Shown here in pieces: positions 41,611-50,177 of a stretch of DNA of 64,000 nucleotides. The DNA lies in NCBI RefSeq assembly GCF_022179125.1, contig NZ_BPQG01000029.1, forward strand, positions 1-64,000. Reading direction: 5' to 3'. The DNA comes from Methylobacterium cerastii (GTDB taxonomy: Bacteria; Pseudomonadota; Alphaproteobacteria; Rhizobiales; Beijerinckiaceae). Within the stretch, counting starts at the first letter, position 1. Each line of letters opens with the position of its first letter. The translations under genes were made by a program, and so were the position numbers. Below the pieces are notes generated by a model. It searched no databases and was not told where the DNA came from. It was given only the letters and a program-made list of their open reading frames with translations.

Positions 41611-43917
41611 TCAGAACGCCAGCTTCATCCCCGCCACCACGTTGCGCGGGGCGCCGGCGTAGATCGAGCCGGTGACGGCGGCGAGCGCGGCGGCGCCGTT
41701 CTGCACGCCGGTCGTCGCGCTGATCGAGTTGGCGAGGTTCTGGGCGGAGGCCGCGTAGACCGTGTCGAACACGTTGCGCACCTCGGCGTAGACCGTGAGG
41801 CGCTTGGCGTAGCCGCCCACCAGCTCCGTCGCGTAGTGGACGTTGGCGTTGACGACGGCGTAGCCCGGCGCCTTCAGCTGGTTGGCGTTGTCGAGGTAGA
41901 AGTCGTCCTGGAACACGGTCTCGACGAAGGCGCCGAGCCCGGCGAGCGGCCCGGCCGGGACGTCGTAGCCGATCCGGGCCAGCAGCTGGTTGGCCGGCAC
42001 GCCGGGGATGCGGTTTCCGGCGCGGTCGAGGCGTCGGGTCAGCGTGCCGGCGCTGAGCTGCTCGACGTAGCGGGTGTAGATCTGGTCGTCGAAGGTGTAG
42101 GCGGCCACCCCGCGCCAGCCCGGCGCGAAGGCCCAATCGATCCCGACCTCGATGCCGCGATGCTCGGATGCCGGGGCGTTGAAGGTGTAGCTCTGCAGGC
42201 CGGCGCCGGGCGATTGCGAGACGAGCTCGTTGCGGAAGAACTCGTAGAAGCCGGTGACGCTGAGGCGCAGGTTTTCGGTCGGCGTCCACTCGGCGCCGAG
42301 GTCGAAGCCGAGGTTCTCCTGGGTCTGCAGCCCGGTGTTGTTGCCGGGCAGGCCCGCCGCGGTCACGAACAGGTTGCTCGCCGCCGGCGTGGTGTACCCG
42401 GTGGCGACGCGGCCGCGGAACGCCCACTCCGTGCCCGGGCGGTAGACCAGCGCCAGCTCCGGGGCGACGTTGAGGAAGGTGCGGTTCACGTCCGCGATCG
42501 TCGTGGTCGCGCCCGTCGCATTGTAGGCGTAGGCGAGATTGCGCCCGGTGATCGCCGTGCCCTCGGCGCTGATGCCGACGACCCCCGTCCACCGGTCGGA
42601 CAGCGCGACCTCGGTGCGGGCGCGGCCGCCGAGGTTCGACTGCACCGCCTCCTGCTCGCCGATCAGCGCGCCCAGCCGCGGGCCGCCATAGGGCGCGCGG
42701 TTGTAGGTCGAGATGTGGTTGTCGATCGTGTTGTAGGCCAGCGCCACGTAGCCGACCGCCGGGAGGCCGAACAGGTCGTAGCGCCGGGTCACGTCGGTGA
42801 GGAAGTTCCAGGACGGGTACGAGCCCCGCGAGGACGTCGCGTAGAACGGCTGGTTGAAGTTGCGCTCGTCGAAGCCGAGTTGCGTGCGCCACGTCGTCTG
42901 CGCGTCGATGTCGTGCTCGTAGCGCGCCGCCACGATCGTGCGCCGGTCCTTGCGCCCGAACCCGGCCTCGTCGGCGGTCACGCCCACCGTCCGGCCGAAG
43001 GCGCCGTTCACCATGAGGTTCGTCAAGGTGCAGCCGGCGGCGGCGGTCGCGGCCGCCGCGCAGCCGCGCTGGTACGGGTTGGTCCGGAAGTCGTTGAGCG
43101 AGGACCGGGCGGCGAGGTCCGCCTGCAGGTCGTTGTTGATCACCTTCAGGGTGAAGCGGTTGTCCGGCGTCGGGGTGTAGCTCGCGAGCAGGTCGATGGT
43201 CTGCGTGTCGTAGGACGCATGGTCCTGGTAGCCGTTGGCGCGCACGTCGCTGGCGAACAGGCTGATCTCGAACGGGCCGCTGGCGCCGCCGACCGTAAAA
43301 TAGTTGCTGAGGTAGCCGAAGCTGCCGGCATCGGTGCCGACCTCGTACCCGTCGATCTCGCGGCCGGTGCGGGTGCGGAAGGCGATCGCGCCGCCGGTCG
43401 CGTAGTTGCCGAACAGTGCCGATTGCGGCCCGCGGAACACGTCGATGCGGGAATAGGCCCGCGGGTCGGCGATGTCGAAGCGCGAGGCGCCGTCGGGTTG
43501 GGTCAGGACGAACCCGTCCTCCAGCACGACCGTGTTCTTGATCACGCCGGTGGAGCGGGCGTTGTTGCCGCGGATCGAGATGATCACGTCGCGCCCGCCG
43601 TTGCCCTGGCGCACGGTGACCCCGGGGCTGTTGGCGAGCACCGCGCCGATGCTCGTCGCCGGCCGGTTCTCGATGGTGTCCCGCCGCCCGATCTCGGTCA
43701 CGACCTGCCCGACCGGATGCTCGATGACGCTGGGCGCCGAGCCCTGCGGCGCGGCGACGCCGAAGGGGACGGCCGCCGCCGGGCCGTCGCGCTCGCCCAC
43801 GACGGAAAGTTCGGACAGCGTCACGCTCTCTTCGGTGGGCGCGGCGGCGAGGGGAACGGGACAGGCGGACAGGAGCAGGATTCCGGCGCGCAGCCGGAGT
43901 TTTGACGGAAGGGACAT
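41611..43917 (-). CDS. TonB-dependent receptor of the copper/PepSY cluster
   Basis: A 768-residue outer-membrane receptor. The signal peptide ends near PVPLAAA. The plug domain carries TIENRPATSIGAVLANSPGV, VIISIRGNNARSTGVIKN and IDVFRGPQSALFGNYATGG. The beta-barrel ends NVVAGMKLAF with terminal Phe. It is the last gene of a minus-strand run with DUF2946, PepSY, SCO1 and PCuAC genes, so the cargo is probably a metal chelate, with copper or iron most likely. The ATG at 43917 is used; the in-frame extension is Arg/Pro-rich. Confidence 0.85.
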   Translation of the reverse strand: MSLPSKLRLRAGILLLSACPVPLAAAPTEESVTLSELSVVGERDGPAAAVPFGVAAPQGSAPSVIEHPVGQVVTEIGRRDTIENRPATSIGAVLANSPGVTVRQGNGGRDVIISIRGNNARSTGVIKNTVVLEDGFVLTQPDGASRFDIADPRAYSRIDVFRGPQSALFGNYATGGAIAFRTRTGREIDGYEVGTDAGSFGYLSNYFTVGGASGPFEISLFASDVRANGYQDHASYDTQTIDLLASYTPTPDNRFTLKVINNDLQADLAARSSLNDFRTNPYQRGCAAAATAAAGCTLTNLMVNGAFGRTVGVTADEAGFGRKDRRTIVAARYEHDIDAQTTWRTQLGFDERNFNQPFYATSSRGSYPSWNFLTDVTRRYDLFGLPAVGYVALAYNTIDNHISTYNRAPYGGPRLGALIGEQEAVQSNLGGRARTEVALSDRWTGVVGISAEGTAITGRNLAYAYNATGATTTIADVNRTFLNVAPELALVYRPGTEWAFRGRVATGYTTPAASNLFVTAAGLPGNNTGLQTQENLGFDLGAEWTPTENLRLSVTGFYEFFRNELVSQSPGAGLQSYTFNAPASEHRGIEVGIDWAFAPGWRGVAAYTFDDQIYTRYVEQLSAGTLTRRLDRAGNRIPGVPANQLLARIGYDVPAGPLAGLGAFVETVFQDDFYLDNANQLKAPGYAVVNANVHYATELVGGYAKRLTVYAEVRNVFDTVYAASAQNLANSISATTGVQNGAAALAAVTGSIYAGAPRNVVAGMKLAF

Positions 43918-43981
43918 CGGCTGGGCTCGTCTGATCGGGAGGCAGGCGGGAGCGGCCCGCCGGAAGAGGTCCAAGGTTCGA

Positions 43982-44368
43982 TCAGAGCGGGGTCGGCGGT
44001 GCCCTCGGCCGGCCGGCGAGCGGCGGGCGATGTGCGGTCCGGGCCGGCGGCGGGGTCGGCCAGGCGACGGGCGACCAACGCAGGATCCGCGCTGCCGGCT
44101 GCGGCGCGGGGACGGCCGGCGCGGCAAGCCCCGCGGCGCAGAGCGGGCAGGCGTCGCAGCCGGGCGTGGGCAGCGCCGGCTCCTCGGCGGCGGGGGCGTC
44201 GAGGGCGTGGCCGCAGATCGCCGACAGGCCCGGCGACGCAGGCTCGGCCGCGATCCGCAGGGCGGCGAGCGGCACGATCGACTGCGCCCAGATCGCCAGA
44301 AGGATCAGCGCGGTGCCCACGGTCTCGCGCCAGGTCGGGCGGGCGTGCAGGGCGCTCGAGGGCTTCAT
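43982..44368 (-). CDS. DUF2946-family protein (copy 1)
   Basis: A 128-residue protein with one N-terminal hydrophobic segment (TALILLAIWAQSIVPLAAL). After it comes a Cys/His cluster: AICGHALD then TPGCDACPLCAAGLA, a CxxCxxC-like group typical of DUF2946. It ends in a Pro-rich tail. DUF2946 proteins are often found beside copper transport genes and TonB receptors, and the thiols suggest periplasmic Cu(I) binding. It starts 14 nt before the end-on PepSY gene and 64 nt upstream of the TonB receptor. Confidence 0.8.
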   Translation of the reverse strand: MKPSSALHARPTWRETVGTALILLAIWAQSIVPLAALRIAAEPASPGLSAICGHALDAPAAEEPALPTPGCDACPLCAAGLAAPAVPAPQPAARILRWSPVAWPTPPPARTAHRPPLAGRPRAPPTPL

Positions 44369-44382
44369 GGCCGGTGCCCTCC

Positions 44383-45744
44383 TCACGCGGCCCTGCGCGG
44401 GCGCAGGGTCTGGATGCCGAGGTCGAGGCCGAGCATCGCCAGGATGACGAGACCGGTGAGCGGGAAGAGCAGGCCGAGGCCGAGCACCAGCCCGGTGACC
44501 CCGGCGGCGATCCGGCGGTCGCGGGGCCAGGGCGGCACGCCGAGCCGGCCCGCGGGACGCCGCTTCCACCACATCGCCGCGGCGGTGATCGAGAGCAGGA
44601 TCGTCGCGAGGCAGAAGGCCAGCATCGCGAGCTGGTTGGCGCGGCCCCAGAGATCGCCCTTGTGGAGGCCGATCCCGTACTGGATCGCCCGCCCCACCCC
44701 GCCGATGTCGGAGAACCGCACATCGACGAGGGGTCTTCCGGTGTACTGGTCGAGGGAGATCAGGCGCTGGCGGCTCACGGCGCGCGGATAGGCGGCCGCG
44801 GCGTAGACGTCCGTGCCGCCGGCCGGCAGCGCGACCTCGAAGCCCGCCGGCATGCCGAGCCCGTGCAGGATCGCCACCGCCCGGTCGATCCCGATCGCCA
44901 CCAAGGGGTCCTGTGGCCGCGAGAGCGGAACCGGCGCGTCCTGCATCGTCCATCCGGCGGCGCTCACCCGCTCGCCCATCGGGACGGCGGAGACCGCCTT
45001 GTCGGCCCAGAGCGCCCGCGGCTGGCCGAGGCCTGCCGCGTTCGACCAGGTCCTGAGCTGGGCGCCCCAGACGATCGACCACGGCAGGCCGGTCGCGGCC
45101 AGGAAGACGAGGCCGGCGCCGGCCACCAGCCCGGTGACGGCGTGAAGGTCGCGCCACCAGACCCTTTGCGCCGGCCCTGCGCGGATCGTGACCACCCCGC
45201 CGCCTCGGCCCCGCGGCCACCAGAGATAGGCTCCGGTCGCCACGAGGATGATGGCGAAGCCCGCCACCACCTCGACGACGCCGTTGGCGACCGGCCCGAA
45301 ATAGGCGAGGCTGTGCAGCCGCCGCACGACCATCATGAGTTCCCGGTCGGCCGCGACCCGGTCGAGCACGTCGCCGGTGTAGGGATTCAGAAAGACCAGG
45401 ATGCGGCGTCCGTCCTCGACGAGCGTCACCACCGCGGATGCGGTCGCGTCGGCCGGCTCCGTGAAGGTCGCGGCCTCGGCGTCGGGAGCGGTCTCCAGGG
45501 CGTTGAAGATCAGCCGGTCCGGACTCAGGGGCGCCGTGGCCTCGGCCGCGACGACGGTCCGGGCCGCGAACAGGGTCGCGTTGATCTCGTCCTTGAACAG
45601 GTAGATCGCCCCCGTGGCCGAGAGCAGGATCAGGAACGGCAGGCAGAGCAGGCCGGCGTAGAAATGCCAGCGCCAGACCGCCCTGTAGACGGCGTCGCGC
45701 ATGTTCGGTCGCGGTCCGCCGACCTGCTTCGCCCGGCCGCTCAC
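44383..45744 (-). CDS. PepSY-associated transmembrane protein
   Basis: A 453-residue inner-membrane protein of the PepSY_TM family with four main membrane helices. The first is WRWHFYAGLLCLPFLILLSATGAIYLF, with the typical WHFYAG histidine motif. PepSY-like segments follow, then VVRRLHSLAYFGPVANGVVE, the RDLHAVTGLVAGAGLVFL helix with His, and a C-terminal helix GLVLGLGLLFPLTGLVILAM. Such proteins act as inner-membrane reductases for metals or siderophores taken up by TonB receptors. It overlaps the SCO1 gene by 4 nt. Confidence 0.88.
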   Translation of the reverse strand: MSGRAKQVGGPRPNMRDAVYRAVWRWHFYAGLLCLPFLILLSATGAIYLFKDEINATLFAARTVVAAEATAPLSPDRLIFNALETAPDAEAATFTEPADATASAVVTLVEDGRRILVFLNPYTGDVLDRVAADRELMMVVRRLHSLAYFGPVANGVVEVVAGFAIILVATGAYLWWPRGRGGGVVTIRAGPAQRVWWRDLHAVTGLVAGAGLVFLAATGLPWSIVWGAQLRTWSNAAGLGQPRALWADKAVSAVPMGERVSAAGWTMQDAPVPLSRPQDPLVAIGIDRAVAILHGLGMPAGFEVALPAGGTDVYAAAAYPRAVSRQRLISLDQYTGRPLVDVRFSDIGGVGRAIQYGIGLHKGDLWGRANQLAMLAFCLATILLSITAAAMWWKRRPAGRLGVPPWPRDRRIAAGVTGLVLGLGLLFPLTGLVILAMLGLDLGIQTLRPRRAA

Positions 45745-46358
45745 AGGATGGCCTGGATCTGCCGGAGGGCGAGCCCGTGCCCGGCCGCGAGGTCGAGCGG
45801 GCCGACGAAGGCGCCGTCGCGGTCCATCAGGTAGACCATCAGCGTGTGCTCGAGGGTGTAGTCGCCCCCCGGCAGCGGGACCTTCTTGGAGAACACGCGG
45901 TAGGACCGCGCCACCCGGTCGATCTCCGCGCGGGTTCCGGTCAGCCCCGTGATCGAATCGCTGAACGAGCCCATGTAGTCGCGCAGCACCGCGACGTCGT
46001 CGCGCTCGGGATCGAGGGTGATGTAGTAGGCGCCGATGTCGCCGCCGGCCTTGTGCAGGTCGTCGATCAGGTTGGTCAGGTCGGCCAGCGTCGTCGGGCA
46101 GACGTTCGGGCAGCGGGTGAACCCGAAGAACACCAGGAAGGGCTTGCCGGCGAGCGTCGCCGAATCGAGGATCCCGCCCTTGGACGATTGCAGCCGGAAC
46201 GGGCCGCCGACCACGGACATCGCCGGCTTGGCGGGGCCGCGCGGCAGGCTCGCCACCACGCCCCCGGCGATGCCGAGGATGCCGACGAGCACCACCGCCA
46301 GGATGCCGTAGCCCGCCCGGCGCTGGGCCGGCGTGACGGGAGGCGGATCAGTGGCCAT
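45741..46358 (-). CDS. SCO1/SenC copper chaperone
   Basis: A 205-residue membrane-anchored thioredoxin-fold protein that delivers copper to cytochrome oxidase and related enzymes. An N-terminal helix (YGILAVVLVGILGIAGGVVA) anchors it. The copper site is FTRCPNVCPTT, with C83 and C87, and a His in YTLEHTLMVYL completes it. The stop overlaps the PepSY start by 4 nt, and the ATG overlaps the PCuAC stop by 11 nt. These overlaps strongly tie the copper genes together. Confidence 0.93.
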   Translation of the reverse strand: MATDPPPVTPAQRRAGYGILAVVLVGILGIAGGVVASLPRGPAKPAMSVVGGPFRLQSSKGGILDSATLAGKPFLVFFGFTRCPNVCPTTLADLTNLIDDLHKAGGDIGAYYITLDPERDDVAVLRDYMGSFSDSITGLTGTRAEIDRVARSYRVFSKKVPLPGGDYTLEHTLMVYLMDRDGAFVGPLDLAAGHGLALRQIQAIL

Positions 46359-46872
46359 GGTCGTGGCCGGCCGCCCCGTGGCCGCCCTCCCCGTGGCCGC
46401 CCTCGGGAGCCTTCGCGCCGATCGCCTCCACCGCGAACTCGACCGGGACGGTCCCCGCCTTCTCGAACTGCAGCGTGCCCTTGACGCGCTCGCCCTTCTT
46501 CAGGGGGGCCTGCAGGTCCACGAACATCATGTGGTAGCCGCCCGGCGCGAGCGTCACCGTGGCGCCCGGCGCGATGACCAGGCCGCCCGCGACCGGGGCC
46601 ATCTTCATCACCGTGCCGTCCATCGTCATCGAATGGATCTCGACGTGGTCGGCCCCGGTCACCGAGGCGCCGAGCAGCGTGTCCGGCGTGGTGCCGGTGT
46701 TGGTGACGCTGAGGTAGCCGCCGCCGACCTTGGCGCCGTTCGGCGTCGCCCGCGTCCAGGGGTGGGCGATCGCGAGCGCGCCGGCCTTGTACTCGTGGGC
46801 GCCGGCGGGGACCGCGAGCAGCGCGAGGGCGACGAGGGAACCGGTCGCGAGAAAGCGGGACAGGGTGGACAT
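46348..46872 (-). CDS. PCuAC periplasmic copper chaperone
   Basis: A 174-residue secreted protein. A signal peptide ends near AVPAGAHE. The PCuAC domain has the Met/His-rich site HVEIHSMTMDGTVMKM and LAPGGYHMMFVDLQAPLKKG. The C-terminus is a His/Gly tail (GGHGEGGHGAAGHDHGH) that adds metal capacity. PCuAC passes copper to SCO or to the CuA/CuB sites of oxidases. It is translationally coupled to the SCO gene that follows. Confidence 0.94.
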   Translation of the reverse strand: MSTLSRFLATGSLVALALLAVPAGAHEYKAGALAIAHPWTRATPNGAKVGGGYLSVTNTGTTPDTLLGASVTGADHVEIHSMTMDGTVMKMAPVAGGLVIAPGATVTLAPGGYHMMFVDLQAPLKKGERVKGTLQFEKAGTVPVEFAVEAIGAKAPEGGHGEGGHGAAGHDHGH

Positions 46873-47095
46873 GGGATATCTCCGGGAAGGGGATGGGTCG
46901 ATGGCGGCCGTGCACGGCCGAACGGATTCGAAGGGGGCGGCGTCCGGGCGGACCGGTTCGGGCGGAGCGCGACGGCGACGCGTCGGGCTCGCACGCCGCA
47001 TCGGTCGGGGCGGAGCCGAAGCCTTGCCGCGACACGGGCGCGACGACACGGCGCGCCGCCGCGTTCCGGCGCGGGAACGCCGGGGCGACGTGTGG

Positions 47096-47470
47096 TCAGG
47101 CGGTGGGTGGGGCGCGTGCGCCGGCGCTGATCCCCGGCGGAGCGCGGGGGGCGGCGGCGAGGACGGGACGCCACGGGGCGTCGACCGCCGGGGGAGCGGA
47201 CCAGGCGACCGCGACGTCGGCCGGAACCGGCATGTCCGCCGTCGGCATCGCCTGCGCGGCGGTGCAGCAGGCCAGGTGGTCCGCGTGATGCGGGGCGTGC
47301 TCCGGGCCTCGCCCGTCGGCGCCGGCATCCTGCAGGCAGAGCGCGTGCGCCGGATCGAAGGTCCGGACGGTCGTCATCCCGCCCAGCACCGCCTGCAGGG
47401 CAAGCGCATAGAGCGCGGTCACGGCGATGACCGCGCGGCAGACCCGCCAATCTGGCCGCCACATGCGCAT
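47096..47470 (-). CDS. DUF2946-like secreted thiol/His protein (copy 2)
   Basis: A 124-residue protein with an N-terminal hydrophobic region (VIAVTALYALALQAVLGGM). A Cys/His-rich segment follows, with HALCLQDAGAD, HAPHHADHLACCTAA, and a Pro/Ala tail. The layout parallels the DUF2946 protein at 43982 and suggests copper binding. It lies downstream of the corrinoid receptor and upstream of PCuAC (223 nt gap, where nothing is seen). It may be the first gene of the copper run. Confidence 0.72.
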   Translation of the reverse strand: MRMWRPDWRVCRAVIAVTALYALALQAVLGGMTTVRTFDPAHALCLQDAGADGRGPEHAPHHADHLACCTAAQAMPTADMPVPADVAVAWSAPPAVDAPWRPVLAAAPRAPPGISAGARAPPTA

Positions 47471-47525
47471 GCCTCCACGCCTAGGGCTCAGCCCGGCGCG
47501 CCGTCAATGCGGCAGACGCCGCGCA

Positions 47526-47541
47526 CCGCCGATTTCGGCGG
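47526..47541 (-). terminator. Short perfect hairpin after the riboswitch-controlled receptor
   Basis: CCGCCGATTTCGGCGG has 7-bp arms and a two-base centre, just beyond the receptor stop codon. The tight loop and lack of a U-tract leave it uncertain. Confidence 0.35.
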
Positions 47542-47550
47542 CCCTGTCGC

Positions 47551-49713
47551 CTAGAATCGCCCCGCCAGCGTCAGCCGCACGGCGGTGGGCTCGACCGGGT
47601 GGAAGTGCCGGTCGGCGACGCCGTCCGCCCCTTCGCCGGGCAGGCGCGAGACGTAATAGTAGGTGATCTGGTCGGACTTGGCGTTGGTGAGGTTCAACAC
47701 GTCGAGCGACAGGCTGAAGCCGTTGTCGAAGTTGTAGCCGACGCGGCCGTTGAGGAGCGCCGTCGGCTTCGAGCGCACGGAATTGTCCTCGATCAGCGGG
47801 CGCGGGCCGAAGTAGCGCAGGCGCATCGACCCGAACCAGCCGAGGCCCTCGCCGAATGTGAATCCGGCCGACGCGATCGTGGTCGGCGCCTCGGGGATGC
47901 GGTTGCCCGCCGGGTCGACGTCCGAGAAGCGGGCGTTGGTGACGGTCAGGTCCCCCTCCAGCTTCAGCCAGGGCGTCACCGCGTAGCGGTTGGTCCACTC
48001 GACGCCGAAGCGGCGGCTCGGGCGGCTCGGCTCCGTGGTGCCGGTGTCGCCCTGGAACAGGTTCTCCGACGCGAAGTCGAGGCGGAACAGCGCGACCGCC
48101 GTCTCAAGCCCGGCGATCGAGCGGTTGCGGATGCCGACCTCGTACCCGGTCGAGGGCACCAGGAAGGGCGAGCGCGTCGTGTTGAACAGCGAACTCGTCG
48201 GGTCGATCGTCGCGGTGACGCCGCGCACGTCGTTCGAGTGGAAGCCGCCGCCGTAGTTCAGGTAGAGCTCGGTGTCGGCCCACGGCCCCAGCACCAGCCC
48301 GAGCTTCGGGTTGACGACGCCGTCCCGCGCCTTGCCGCTGTTGGCCGCCGTGTCGGAGACCACGTCGGCGTAGTAGCCGTCGGCGCGGAAGCCCACGCTG
48401 GTGCGCAGCCAGTCGGTCCAGCGCACGCGGTTGTCGTAGAAGAACGCCCCGCTCGCCTCCAGCACCCGGTCGTCGAGGACGCCGGAGCGGAACTGCCGGT
48501 TTGTGGTGTTGAACAGCCCGACCCGGATCGAGTCGGTTCGGGTCTGCAAGCCGATCTCGTTCTCCATCGGCAGCCCGTAGAGGTCGCCCTGGAAGACGTG
48601 GCTCACCTCGCCGCCGCCGAGGATGCGCTGGTCGAGCTGGTGGAACTGGTCGCCGTTCACCGGATCGTTGAGGAAATACGTGAAGTCGTTGAACAGGTTG
48701 AGCTGCTGGCGGATCACGTAGGCCGAGGCCCGCGTCACGCCGGTGTCGTCGGTCATGCTCCAGCGGCCGGAGAGCGAGAAACGGCTGCTATCACCGCCGT
48801 CGCTGGGGTTCAGGCTACCGAACCGGCCGATCAGGCCTTCCGACACAGCGCGCGACGCGATCTGGTTGGTCGCGGTCCAGCGGCTGGCATAGGCCATGCC
48901 GGTGACGGAGAACCCGTCGAGCGCCGTGCCCTGGCTGTAGCGCACGACGCCGTTGAGCTTGCGCAGGGCGTCCGGCACGTCCCACGGGCCGTCGTAGACC
49001 TGCGCCTCGCCGGCCACCAGCAGGTTGCCCTGGCCGAGTGGCGCCGAGGCGATCGTCAGCGCACGCGCGTAGCCGAACGAGCCGAACGAGGTCAGTGCGA
49101 CGGACTTCGCGACGGTGTCGAGGTAGTCGATCCGCACCGAGCCGGCGGAGGCGAAGTCGCCGTCGCGGACGAAGTACGGCCCCTTGTGGAACTCCACCGC
49201 GCCGACGAGCTCGGGGATCAGGAAGTTGATGTCGGCGTAGCCCTGGCCGTGGGCGTGGGTGCGCATGTTGACCGGCATCCCGTCCACGTCGATCGCGATG
49301 TCGGTGCCGTGGTCGAGGTTGAAGCCGCGCAGGAAGAACTGGTTGGCCTTCCCCTCCCCCGAATGCTGCGTGACGATCAGGCCGGGCACGGATTCGAGGA
49401 CCTCGCCCGGCCGGGTGATCGGGCGGCTGTTGATCTCGGCGCCGGAGATCACCCCGGCGCTCGCGGCATCCACCGACCGGAGGGTGCCGCCGACGCCGGT
49501 GGTGCCGCCGACGTAGCCGGCGCTCGCCGCCGGCCCCGGGCCGGTCGCGGCCGGAGCGACGGTCTCGGCCGTGACCGAGATCTCGTCGAGGTTGGCCTCG
49601 GCCACGCCCGGCTGAGACAGGGCGGACCGCATCAGGACGGCTTGTGGCGGGACGGCCGCGCCGACGACGAGCAGAAGGATGCGCAGGCGCGGAGCGAAAC
49701 GGGATACGGACAC
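47551..49713 (-). CDS. TonB-dependent receptor under cobalamin riboswitch (BtuB-like)
   Basis: An outer-membrane receptor of about 720 residues. The start is the GTG at 49713, with GAGG five bases before it, giving VSVSRFAPRLRILLLVVGAA as signal region. The plug has ISGAEINSRPITRPGEVLES, LIVTQHSGEGKANQFFLRGF and AHGQGYADINFLIPELV. The barrel ends AVRLTLAGRF. A classic cobalamin riboswitch lies directly upstream, so the likely cargo is vitamin B12 or another corrinoid. The barrel is not close enough by eye to E. coli BtuB to name it on sequence alone. Confidence 0.88.
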   Translation of the reverse strand: MSVSRFAPRLRILLLVVGAAVPPQAVLMRSALSQPGVAEANLDEISVTAETVAPAATGPGPAASAGYVGGTTGVGGTLRSVDAASAGVISGAEINSRPITRPGEVLESVPGLIVTQHSGEGKANQFFLRGFNLDHGTDIAIDVDGMPVNMRTHAHGQGYADINFLIPELVGAVEFHKGPYFVRDGDFASAGSVRIDYLDTVAKSVALTSFGSFGYARALTIASAPLGQGNLLVAGEAQVYDGPWDVPDALRKLNGVVRYSQGTALDGFSVTGMAYASRWTATNQIASRAVSEGLIGRFGSLNPSDGGDSSRFSLSGRWSMTDDTGVTRASAYVIRQQLNLFNDFTYFLNDPVNGDQFHQLDQRILGGGEVSHVFQGDLYGLPMENEIGLQTRTDSIRVGLFNTTNRQFRSGVLDDRVLEASGAFFYDNRVRWTDWLRTSVGFRADGYYADVVSDTAANSGKARDGVVNPKLGLVLGPWADTELYLNYGGGFHSNDVRGVTATIDPTSSLFNTTRSPFLVPSTGYEVGIRNRSIAGLETAVALFRLDFASENLFQGDTGTTEPSRPSRRFGVEWTNRYAVTPWLKLEGDLTVTNARFSDVDPAGNRIPEAPTTIASAGFTFGEGLGWFGSMRLRYFGPRPLIEDNSVRSKPTALLNGRVGYNFDNGFSLSLDVLNLTNAKSDQITYYYVSRLPGEGADGVADRHFHPVEPTAVRLTLAGRF

Positions 49714-49844
49714 GGGACCTCGGGCGACGCGACGTGGCACGTCACCGCGAACGAGGCCGATCCCCCGCGCCGTCCCTCCGACGGCATGAGGCTTCGACAC
49801 CCGCCGGGGCACCCCGCCCGACGCGCTTCGCGTGTGACCACGAC

Positions 49845-50028
49845 CGAGGGCAGGTCTCCTGGCTCGCGGGTCGTCGCCCGCCACCGTCTTCCCGGATGCG
49901 GCGCATCCAGTGACGTGCGTTGGTGGAAGGCTCGCCGCTTACAGTTGCGGGGGCAGCCACGGCTTCGACGAAGGCCCTTCCAGGCTCCGTCCCACCGCGT
50001 TCCCTTTTGATCCTCGATGAGGAACCCT
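49845..50028 (-). ncRNA. Cobalamin (AdoCbl/B12) riboswitch
   Basis: Read on the minus strand, the element has the conserved parts in order. GGTTCCTC lies at the 5' end, near 50020. Then come AAAAGGGAACGCGGTG, GTGGCTGCCCCCGCAACTGTAAGCGG and GTCACTGG. The B12 box AGCCAGGAGACCTGCC (49849-49864) lies at the 3' end. These are the diagnostic motifs of the family. It precedes the GTG start of the TonB receptor by about 130 nt and should turn that gene off when cobalamin is plentiful. Confidence 0.95.
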
Positions 50029-50177
50029 CGCGCACAGGTTGCGTCGGGCGCGGACCGCGCGTCAATCCGGCTTTCGCAGCGCGTCGCCGGGTGTGGCCGA
50101 TCCGCGACGCCGCCTTCACCTGCTGCGCGGTCGCGTGGCCCTCATGCGAGCCGGTCTCCGCCTCGCTTCGGAACGCC

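Noticed and set aside
46873-47095. Possible extra gene between PCuAC and the second DUF2946 gene
   Set aside because: Open frames here are shadows without start signals; nothing supports a gene.
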